A stretch of DNA of 64,000 nt from Hippopus hippopus (lineage: Eukaryota > Mollusca > Bivalvia > Cardiida > Cardiidae): positions 42,706,388-42,770,387 of the forward strand of contig OX328111.1 in assembly GCA_946811185.2 (NCBI GenBank), read 5' to 3'. Shown here one piece after another: positions 20,206-32,200 of this stretch (positions are counted from its first letter, which is position 1; every line of letters begins with the position of its first letter). Made by a program: the position numbers and the translations under genes. The notes beneath the pieces are model-generated. The model was not told the origin of the DNA. It did no database searches and worked only from the letters and a program-made list of their open reading frames with translations.

Positions 20206-23200
20206 CTGCAATAAAAGATAAATAATAAAAATATAAAAATAATATAAAATTGTTGGATTAACCCTTTTCCACACTATCTCAACTTTCCCCAGTGTTTTCT
20301 CCTTTTCACAAAAAGTTTTCAAAACCTTCCTTTCCTGAGGTCATTGAAAGTCAAGATCACACCAAAAGTAAGCTTTTGAAAATGTTGTGTGAAATAGAGA
20401 CAATGCTTGTAACCAGGATTTTCTTCGTTTTCCTACAATGTTTTCTGCCCTTTCAACAGGAGATCCCATCATTTCAGCCATATCTGAATTGTCGTCTGGT
20501 ACTGCTTCCAATTTGGACATACCTAAAATATATCCATTCGGTACAAAGTTAGTACCCCATTGTTCCAAATAACATTTCTCCGTTGGTCTCTTTCCCGCCA
20601 ACTGCTGTTAAATATGTTGCATCCTTTGCTTTGCAACCTCTGGTTTCCAAAGACGAGGACAAAAATCAGACTACACCTATTCAATCATTTACTTCACAAA
20701 AAAAAGAAAAAAAATCAGGCGATTTAATAAGCCTAAGAATGAAGGCATCCAAATTCAAAAACATTGTGAGATAAAGAGAAAATGCTGGTAACCAGCATTT
20801 TCTCTTTATCTCAAAATGTTTTCTATCCTTTAAAAGAACAATCCAATCAAATGAGTCAAATTTCATTTGTTGCCTGCTAGAGCTTTCAACCAGTCTAAAA
20901 AACAATCTTTAGGTTGAACCACTCTAAAAAAACAATCTTTAGGTACAGAGTTAACGTTAATGTTATCTCCTGCGGATATTATTCAAGGTGGCAACTTTCA
21001 TTCTGTTTTTATTATTCATTTTTCTGCAATCAACTGGAACTTTAGCAGACCATTCTCTGGGACATTTTCAGAGTCACAAAAATATCCACACTTTTAAATG
21101 GTATAAATTAAATTTGCCTGGGATCTGACTCCCAAATTGTTCACTTTTCACGTTTGATTCCATGAAAAACTCTGGGCCTCTTGTTGCAATACAAACCTGT
21201 ATAAATCTGAAAGTCAACATAAGAATGAAGTTACAGATCCAATTCCAAGCTAAAGAGAAGGCCATGGCGGCAGCACGTGGTTCCTGGCGGAATATTTCTC
21301 CCACCACTATAAATGGAATAGGGCCTGAAAACAGAAAACATAGACATTTGTTCGTTTGTATTGGAGTTTAACGCTGTTTTAACAGCTTAGGTCATATCAT
21401 GGGGGGTCAATGCACTTATGCATGTGTTTCCTAGCTTTCTCACATTAGTACTGACCCAACTTTCTTTGAAAGTCACTGACTACTTTTCTCACATGCATCA
21501 TGGATGAGAGGCAAAATATCGTTGTAAAAAGTTTGCCTAAAACCCAGTATCAAACCTGCAACCACAAGGTATACAGTCAGATACACTATCCACTGAGCTA
21601 CCATAGACATAAAAAACACTATACAAATCTATCTTGTGTCTTTACAATCCCTCAGAAAGAAGCCATTTGAAAACACTGACAAATAAACAGGAGAAAATGC
21701 TGAAAACCAGCAAAATCATGTTTAATCATTTTGTCATCTACAAGTTTTATTTAACCCCCTTCACCACACAATCTGGATATTTAACAACTCTGACAAAAAA
21801 AAAAAACATTGCTGAAAAAGGTTAAACAAAATGTTAGACTTGTTTATTTTGAATGCATTTGCAGACAAGAAATTAAATTTGCATCAAAAGAGTGGATTCC
21901 TTTTTGAAAGGGCAGAAAAAATGTTGTGTGCAAATGTTGTGTGCAAATGCTTTCAATTTGGTCTAGCCAAAATAAATGACATTTGATAGAGTTTAACAAC
22001 AGGATCATTTAAGATCTATGACCCCTAGCGCTTCTAGTGCAACATGGAATAAAATTTCTTGTCGGTTGATAAATAAGGATTTATACTTATATAATACTTT
22101 TGCACATTTTTAACCGACCAAAAATTCCTCTGATGTCTATCTTGAAATTATTCGTTTATGCTTTTGTTAGTTTCCTGAAAAAGGAGTAATTATTATCTCC
22201 CTTTGTAATGAGAATATAGTGGTTTTAGATTTATAAATGATAATTCTAAGGAAGAAAAAAGGGAAAAAGTGGCTCCGTTAAAGTAGTACAATAATACTCA
22301 TTTTTAATCATAACAAATTTTGTAGGATAATATTGTAGTGGAAATAGCTGTTTTCCTTTAGGGGTCGAAGACCTTAATGCTACATTACATACCTAGACCA
22401 GCGGCAAACCCTATAACGTAGAATAACATAGCTGCTATACATATAATAGCAAGAGTTCTTTTCTGTGCCTACAAAATGAAAGTAGAAAACATGTTCATTA
22501 ACCCTTTACCACACAACAGAATTTTAGATCCATCCAAATTGAAAGCAAATGTACATGACAATTTCAGTTTGGCTCAAATGATGGGATTTTTCTTTAAAAG
22601 AGGAAGAAAATATTGTGGGAAAGGGATAAAATGCTGGTTACCAGCATTTTCTCCTTTTCCAACAATGTTTTCAAAAGGTTAATCCAACAAGAGCACCATG
22701 CTGGAACTATATCGCTGACCTTACTGTATTTATTCCTTTACCACACAGTCCCAACTTTTAACAACCCTGAACAAGATTTCTGAAAACTTTGTGGGAAAAG
22801 GAAAAAATGCTGGAAACAACAATTTTCTCTTTTCCCCGCAAAGTTTTCTACCTTTTCAAAAACAAATCTCATTATTTGAGCCTGTGTTTAATTTGCCATC
22901 TGCAAGTGTTTTTAGTTTTGACAAATCTTAAATTCTGTTGTGTGGTAAAGGATTTAAAAAAATGAGTACAATAAAATTAAGGAAAAATGACTCTATTCTT
23001 AAGTTTGGATAGTATTTTTTCAACCTTTCACCTGACGATCCCATATTTCTAACAAACATGAACAAGAGGGCCATGATGGCCCTGGATCACTCACCTGAGT
23101 CAATAGGCGAAATTTCACTCCACATGAATAATTCAATTTCTGACCATTTGTCAAGTCAATTGAACTAAAAATGTGGCCTCTAGAATGTACACAAGGAATT

Positions 23201-26200
23201 TTCTTAAGTTGACCTAGTGACCTACTTTATCACCAAAGGTGACCCAGTTTTGAACTCATCAAAAATTTGTCAAGACAATCATTCTGAAAAATTTTCAAGT
23301 ACATTGAGCAATAAATGTGACCTCTAGAGTGCCCACAAGGTATTTCTTTAATTTGACCTGGTGACCTAGTTTATGACCCCAGGTGACCCAATTTCAAACT
23401 CATCTGATATTTCATCAAGATGAACATTCTGACCAATTTTCAAGTCAATTGAGCAAGAAATGTGGCCTCTAGAGTGTCCACAAGGTATTTCTTTAATTTG
23501 ACCTGATGTCCTAGATTATGACCCCCCAATGTGGCCTCTAGAGTGTCCACAAGGTATTTCTTTAATTTGACCTAGTGTCCTAGATTATGACCCCAGTTGA
23601 CCCAATTTTGAACTCATCTTAGATTTTATTAAGACAAACATTGTGACCAACTTTCAAATCAATTGACCAATAAATGTGGCCTCTAGAGTGCCCACAAGGT
23701 ATTTCTCTAATTTGACCTAGTGACCTGGTTTATAATCCCAGTTGACCCAAATTCAGACTCATGTGACATTTTATCAAGACAAACATTCTGACCAATTTTC
23801 AAGTCAATTGAACTAAAAATGTGGCCTCTAGAGTGCCCACAAGGTATTTCTTTAATTTGACCTAGTGACCTAGTTTATGATCCCAGGTGACCCCAATCCA
23901 AACTCATCTGAGATTTCATCAAGACAAATATTCTGACAAAATTTAAGGTCATTTGAGCAATAAAATGTGGCCTCTAGAGTGCCCACAAGCTTTTTGTTTA
24001 ATTTGACCTAGTGACCTTGATTATGACCCCAGGTGACCAAATTTCAAACTCATCCAGTACTTTATCAAGACAAACATTCTGACCAATTTTGAAGTCAATT
24101 GAGCAAGAAATGTGGCCTCTAGAGTGCCCCAAAGGTATTTCTTTAATTTGACCTAGTGACCTAGATTATGACCCCAGGTGACCCAATTTCACATTCATCT
24201 TAGATTTCATTCAGACTCATGTGAGATTTTATCAAGACAAATACTCTGTCTGACCAATTTCAAGTCAATTAAGCAAGAAATAAGGCCTCTAAAGTGCCCA
24301 CAAGGTATTTCTTTAATTTGATCTTGTGACCTAGTTTATGATCCCAGGTGACCCAATTTCAAACTTATCCGATATTTTAGCAAGACGAATATTCTGACTT
24401 AATTTCAGGTCATTTGAGCCATAAATGTGGCCTCTAGGGTGCCCACAAGGTATTTCTTTAATTTGATCTTGTGACCTAGTTTATGACCCCAGGTGACCCA
24501 ATTTTGAACTCACTGAACATGTTGTGGTCAGGTGGGCTAACAAACTTAGAACAGGATTACTACATAACAAATATCAAAGTTCTACGCCTCCCAGTTTTAG
24601 GGAAGAAGAATCTTAAAGTTTTCCTTTTTTGTTCCCATGTTCAAATTTGTGACCCCCGGGGTGGGGCCACTTTTGACCCCAGGGCAATCATATGAACAAA
24701 CTTGGTAGAGGTCCACTAGGAGTTGCTACATACCAAATATCAAAGCTCTACGCCTTCCAGTTTCAGAGAAGAATTTTAAAGTTTTCCTTCTTTGTTCCTA
24801 TGTTCGAACTTGTGACCCCCAGGGCGGGGCCAGCTTTGACCCCAGGGGCATCATATGAACAAACCTAATAGGCCTAGAGGTCCACTAGGAGATGCTACAT
24901 ACCAAATATCAAAGCTCTATGCCTTCCAGTTTCATCAGAGAAGATTTTCAAAGATTTTGCATTTTTTTCCTTTTTGTTGCCATGGCAACCAGAGTTATGG
25001 GTGGAATTCAATTCTTTGAACAACTTTGGTAGAGCTTCACCCAAGGAACATCTCTGCCAAGTTTCATCAAGATTGGCCCAGTGGTTTAGGAGAAGAAGAT
25101 GTTTAAAGAAATTGTTGACGGACGACGGACAACAGACGCCGGACATAGGGCGATCACAATAGCTCATCTTGAGCACGTTGTGCTCAGGTGAGCTAAAAAG
25201 ACTACATGTATTTAAAACCTTGTAGGAAAACAGGCATTTTCAAATTTTCCTTCTACACTGTCCTACCCTTTCTAAAGGAAATTCCAAGTAAATATTTTCA
25301 TTACAGAGTTATTATAAAATGTAACAGTTTTTGCATGACGACAACACACACAACTACAGGGCTATGAAAATAACTTGACATTTTCTTCGAAAACAGCCAA
25401 GCTAATAAAAACCAATCAACGTCCTCGTAATTTAAAACAAGAGGGCCATGATGGCCCTGAAGTCGCTCACCTGGGCCTTTTGACCAAACATGATCCATTT
25501 TAAATCTCTTTCAAAAGTGTACAGAAGGTTTTCTAAGATTTGACCTCGTGACCTAGTTTTCGACCCGACATGACCAATTTTCAAACTCATCCAAGATATC
25601 ACCAAGCCAGACATTCTGACCAATTTTCAAGAGTATTGGACTAAAAATGTGGCCTCTAAAGCAAACACAAGGTTTTTCTAAGATTTGGTCTAGTGACCTA
25701 GTTTCTGACCCAACATGATCCATTTTCGAACTCATCTGAGATATCATTAAGCCAAACATTCTGACCAATTTTCAAGAGTATTGGACTAAAATTGTGACCT
25801 GTAGAGCGTACACAAGGTTTTTCTAAGATTTCATCTTGTGACCTAGTTTTTGACCTGACATAACCCATTTTCAAACTCATCTGAGATATTTTCAAGACAA
25901 ACATTCTGACCAACTTTCAAGAGTTTTGGACTGAAAATATAGCCTCTAGCACGTACACAAGGTTTTTCTAAGATTTGCCCTAGTGACCTAGTTTTTGACC
26001 CGACATGACCCATTTTCGAACTCATCCAAGATATCATCAAGACAGCATTCTGACCAACTTTCAAGAGTTTTGGATTGAAGATATGGCCTCTAGAGTGTAC
26101 ACAAGGTTTTTCTAAGATTTAACGTAGTGACCTAGTTTTTGACTCGACATGACCCATTTTCACACTCGCCCGAGATATTATCAAGACAAACATTCTGACC

Positions 26201-29200
26201 AAGTTTCACGAGTATCGGACTAAAAATGTGGCCTCTAGAGCGTACACAAGGTAAAAGTTGAAGACGGACGACGCACGACGGACGCCGGACACAACACGAT
26301 CACAAAAGCTCACCATGAGCTCACCACTTTGTGCTCAGGTGAGCTAACAAAAGTCAATCAATATCCTTATGGTAAATATGTAAACCAATTAACATCCCAA
26401 CAGTTCCTAATATACATGTAATCAGCATCCCTATAATTGAAATATAAACCAATCCAAAATCTGTTAACCTGATAAAATATTGGAACTGGCCAAATAGAAA
26501 GCATTTGCAGTCAACAATTTAAATGTAGCTCAAATGATGATTTCTGTCTTTGATAGGCTAGAAAACATTGTGGGAAAAGGAGAAAATGCTGGTTACCAGC
26601 ATTTTCTACTTTTCCCACTATGTTTTCAAAAGCCTTTCTTCCAACGGTCGTGAAAACCAGGGATTGTTTGGTTAAGAGTTAATGAAAATATAAACCTGTC
26701 AAAATTCTTTTACTTACAGCCATGTCAGGTGACTGTAGCAAGTTCAAACATACAGTCAAGACTATAAATGAGATGACCATCACACACATCGGCCATATAA
26801 GTAGAGGCCTACGGCCAAGTTTCTCAATCAAGGGTACCTGAAACAAAATCATGCAATAGTTAATTATGCTCATAATCAGTGGCTAAAAATAACAGTTTTG
26901 ATACATGTACTACTGAATACTGATGTAACCTCTATACCAGACCCAAAGGACTTGGTTTTTGACAAATCTAACCTACATTTACTTAGATTAATATGGCCGG
27001 CAACATACAAAAAAGGCAATGGGACACTTGTGTAAAGTGTAATCTCAGATCAGTCTGCGCAGTCCGTGCAGACTAATCTGAAACGACACTTTCCTTTCTT
27101 CTGTTAATTTTCTGTTTTGCGCAAGTCTACTGTAGGATGAAATCTTATGTAGTCGAAAAGTGCTATCTCCGATTAGCCTGCGTGGACTGTGCAGGCTGAT
27201 CGGAGAAGACACTTTACACAAATGTCCGAATGCCCCTTTTTGCGTGTAGCAGGCCATATATAAAACATGGTGTCCATGCAGACCAATCCGAAACAAAACT
27301 TTCCATTCTTCTGTAAATTTTCTGTTTTGTGCATGTCTACTGTAGGACAAAATCTTATGTAGTCGTGAAGTGCAGTCTCCGATTAGCCTGCGTGGACTGT
27401 GCAGGCCAATCTGAGAAGACACTTTACGCAAATGTCCTAATGCCCCTTTTGGCGTGTAGCAGGCCATATATAAAACATGGTGTCCAACTGTATAACCTGC
27501 CAAAAAACATCCAGAGCCATTTGTCTGTCCAGTTTTTCACATATGCCTGATCTGGAATGGCAAAGGTTGCTAATTCTATCGTGTTGTTCTGTAATTTCTA
27601 TTTGATCAAATACAAGAAATGAAACAAACAGATAAATTCTAAGCAATAAGTTAAGGTTAAAACCGGTGGACAAATGTCAGGTCGTCAAACACCAAGTGCC
27701 TCTGTACCAGACAGTAAAATTTTAGACTTGGCCATACTGAATGTGTTTGCAGACAATACATTAAATGTGTCTCAAATGTTTGGATTTGTTTTTGAAAGGG
27801 CAGAAAAGATTTTGGAGAAAAAAAGGAAATAATCATCACCAACATTTTCTCTTTCTCTTACAATATTTTCTGTTCGTTTCAAACACAGCTCACATTATTT
27901 GAACTTCATTAAAATTGTTATCTGCAGATGCTTTCAATATGGATGAGTAGAAATTTTTGCTGTATGGTAAACACTTCTGAAACAGCACCTCTGACATTTG
28001 ATACTAACAGAAACTCTTACTGCCGTATTAGGCTTCTAAATTTGTGCTCGCTTTCTACCACTGCAATATGTTTTATCACATGTGATTTGAACATCTTTTG
28101 AACTTTTTACTCTGCGTTGATGGGTTTGACAAAAGAAATTAAAGGCAAACCTACTGCAACAATAGTGGCCAGTACATTAATAGCTCCCTGTGCGACAACC
28201 ACATAGGGAATAGTGTCTTCAGGTACGTTGGCTTGTTGGAAGATGAAACTGGAATAAGACATGGCCTGTAGAAAAGAAAGTAATAGACAAACTTTAACCA
28301 TTTAACAAACAAACCAGAGTTTTAATGACCCTATAGAAGATCAATTTTGAAAACATTATGGAAAATACAGAAAATGTTGGTAACCAGCATTTTCTCCTAT
28401 TTCCCCAATGTTTCAAACCAGATTTCAATTTTTGAGTCACATTGTCGAAAAAAGCAAAAATCTTTTTTTTTTTTACACCCTATAATTACCCTGACGAATA
28501 AGACTTTTGAAAACATTGTGAAAAAAGGAGAAAATTTTTTCTACACTTTCAGAATAGAAAGATAGTTCCCATCATTCCATAACAATTAATAGTTATATCA
28601 TCTGCAAATGTTTCCAATATGGGTAAGTCTAAATGTTGTTGTCTGGTAAAGAATTTAATCATTATAGTACAGCTAATCACAGACCTACAAGAAACTTAGA
28701 TAATGTACGAGGGTTGTTCGATATGTAATGTGTATTGTATGATATCTCAAAAGCATTTGACTCAAATAGTGAAATGAACATTACATCCCTTCAAAGTATT
28801 CTCCGCGGTTTGAAATACATAATTTCAATCTCTGAATCCATTTCTGAAATGCGTCACGGTACACTGATTTAGGTAGACCTCTGAGGCACTGACTGATGGC
28901 TGAGTCAAGGGCTTGTCAGGATTTGTAACGACGACCAGATAAGAACTTTTTAAGTTTTGGAAAAAGGAAAAAGGATGCATGGGGCTAGATCTGGAGAGTA
29001 TGGTGGGTGTGGCAAGACGGTAACCTTCTCCGACTTCAAAAATTGCTTCACAAGCTCAGATGTATGTGATGGAGCATTATCATGAAGTAGACGAACATGC
29101 CTAAATCCTGACACAGGGTGTCGTTTAAGATAATATTTCTTGACCTTTTTTAGTATAACATCTTGGTAATACCGACCTGTAACACTTTTGTCCTTCGGCA

Positions 29201-32200
29201 CCGGAATTTGTACGGCTATACCATCACATGAGAAGAATATGCAATAAAGAACCTTCTTTGTGCTTATGCTTCTTTTGGCAACTGCAGGCCTTCTACTGTG
29301 TTTAGTTAGCCATATTTTGTTTCCAATTTTTCTTACTGGTTCGAAATAGTGAACCCATGTTTTGTCACCAGTAACAATGTTTGCAAATTGTCTTTGATTG
29401 AATTTGGGAAACATTTTGAGCAATTGCTTAGCGGTTTGTACTCGTACCCGTTTTTGGTCATCTGTCAATATATGCGGTATCCATCTGGCAGAAATCTTTC
29501 GTACTTTCAAAATACGCTTCAAAATGAAATGTACCCGCGACAGCGATATGCCAACAGCATTGGCAATATCATGAATTGTGTATCTGCCATGACTTTCAAT
29601 TATTTCCCTGACTTTTGAGACATTTGCCTTGCCTGTTAAAGTCACAAGTCGGCCAGATTTTGCTGCATCTTTGACGGACTCTGTGCCAGTCAGAAATTTC
29701 TTTCTCCAACTACGAACTGTCTCATAAGATACCTTATCAGACCCATAAACTTCCCCCAATTCAGTAAAAATCTGCATTACCGAATGACCGAGTTTTGTGC
29801 GAACTTTTATATAAGCTCTAATTTCTTTCAACCATTTTTACAACAGTGGTCAACGACTAGCTCTATTGAAATGACTATAAGTTTAAAACTATGTGGAGCT
29901 GAAGGCTCATGTTTATACCGTTGGAAAGGTATTGAATAAAGCTATTCAAGCGTATCATCATCCACGAAATCGTGCAAAGCGTTATCGCGCTGTGGTACAA
30001 TACACATTACATATCGAACAGCCCTCGTACACAACAAAAATCAGTTGAAGAAAAGAAGAATGTATTTTTTTTTTTACAATATGAAAACACTGTGAGAGAA
30101 GGAGCAAAGGCTTGTTTCAAGCTTTTACCCCCTTTTCCTGTGGTGTTTACTAAAGCTTTTGGCAGTGGGGCCTAAAAGCTGAACTGTAATAGGTAAACCC
30201 TTTACCATACAGGCCCAACTTTTAACAGCCCTGAAAAAAAGAACTTCTGAGAGCATTGTGTGAAAAGAAGAAACTGCTGTAAACCAGCATTTTCTCCTTT
30301 GTCCTACAATGTCTTTTCCTTTTCCATTGCAAATCTCACCATTATGATCCCTTCAATTTGTCGTCTGTTAATGCTTTCAATTAGGACAAGTCCAAAATGT
30401 AGTCATTTGGTAAAAATTTAAAGATTAGTTAACAAAACTTACTGCATTTATACCAGACAATTGTTGTGCAATTTGCATGACAGTTGCAATGATTATCGGA
30501 AGTTTTAGCTCTGGGGTAGTCAACAATTTATTCAGCGAAAAGGACTGGACTGATGAGGCCTTCCTCGCTTCAACACGCATCTCTTCCAGTTCAGTGTCTA
30601 CGTCATCGTATCCAAGTAGACTTTTGAGCGCTGAAAAATAGTTTGTTTGTTTGTTTTTATGATGTTTAACTCTACCAAACGACAAGATTTTAGAATGGTC
30701 CAAATTGAAAGCATTTGCAAACGTCAAAATTAATGTGACTGAAAAATTGAAATTTGTTTTTGGAAGGATAGAAAACATTGTGGGTAAAGGAGAAAATGCT
30801 GGTTACCAGCATTTTCTCCTTTTCCCACAATGTTTTCAAAAGGCTTTTTTTCAGGGTCGTTAAAAGTTGGGATTGTGTGGTAATGGGTTAACTCTACCAA
30901 ACACCAATAATTTGGAGTCATCCAAATTGAAAGCATTAGCAGACAATAACTTAAATATGGCTGGAATAATGAGATTTAGCTTGAACAAGTGGAAAACATT
31001 GTGGAAAAAGGTAGAAAAACCTAGTTACCAGCATTTTATACTTTTCTCACAATGTTTTCAAATTTTCTTTCTTTCTCAAGGTCATTAAAACGCAACTAAG
31101 GATTAATGCCATTTTCAACAATATTTCACTTATATGCCAGTAGCCAGCAGATTATATTCCAGCAGCCAGTACACTTATCTATGCTTTTCTAGATATTCTT
31201 TTGCCAGTATTTCACACAGTATCCTTCCTAAGCCACTAGCTGCTTTCCAGCATGACCATCATTAAAAGATTAATCAACACTGAGAGAGGAACAGATCCCT
31301 TTGGGATGATTTTCAACAATCCCCTGAAAGAAATAAGACAAGCTGGAGATCTAAACCTGCGACTTCTTGGTCTCAAGTCCTGTACACTTTCGCCACCAAA
31401 CTTGGGCTGACAAATACGGATGATTACTACAATACCAAATGACAAAATTCTAGAGTTTCCGAAATTGAAAGCAATTGCAGACGACAAATATTGATGTCAG
31501 GTGAAGTCTTGAATTTTTTCCAGGATATTTTTCAAAGCCTCAAACTCATGCTATTGAAGATATATATAAAAAAAACAAAAAAAAAAACATGGGGTTGGGA
31601 AAACTACTTAAAGTTAGGTCACCTTTCCTAGCGCCATCTTCATCATTTTTCTTTATAAGTAGATATCTGGGACTCTCTGGGCAGATTGGCATCAATAAGA
31701 GACATGTAAGGGCGGGGAGGGCATTGAAAGCAAACAGGATGGGCCAGTTATTCCAGGTACCTGAAAAATAAAAACCTGATTTGTGAGGCAAGAAGAAGGC
31801 AGGGCTTTGCAAACAGGGAACAGTTAAAGGCCCAGTAGTTGCCAAAAATAAACAATGAAGATGTTAACTCTTTACCATACAGCAAAATTTAAGCCTTGTC
31901 CAATTGGAGACAATTGCAGAGACCTAATTCAAAGTGGATGATCAAATGATGGATTAGTTTTAAAAAAGGGTGGAAAACATTGTGTAAAAAAGGAGAAAAT
32001 ACTTGTTACCAATATTTTCTCCATTTCCCACAAATGCCTCTTTCATCAGGGTTTTTCAAACTCAGAATAGTGCGATAAGGGTTAAAATGCACTTACTGGT
32101 AAATTTGAATTATACCATTTAAAAGTATGGAAATCATTGTTAAGATGACAGGCAGTTAATGTACAGTTGGTCCAAAGGTAAGTGCCTGGAAGAAAAATTA

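Larger units (their letters stand above)
23018..25310 (-). mobile_element. TTAA hairpin MITE split by an ACAAGAGGGCC element
   Basis: The left end (CAACCTTTCACCTGACG) is present to about 23062. The hairpin remnant and right body (ACCTTGTAGGAAAACAGG, then CCTACCCTTTCTAAAGGAAA) resume at about 25210. The intervening 2.1 kb is the element described next, so that element is younger than this MITE copy. Confidence 0.65.

Noticed and set aside
25432..26064. Minus-strand ORFs of 71-73 codons
   Set aside because: They start every 145 bp and translate the minisatellite unit.
27045..27503. 152-codon minus ORF with repeated peptides
   Set aside because: Internal peptide repeats come from two copies of the GCCTGC repeat; no domain is recognisable.
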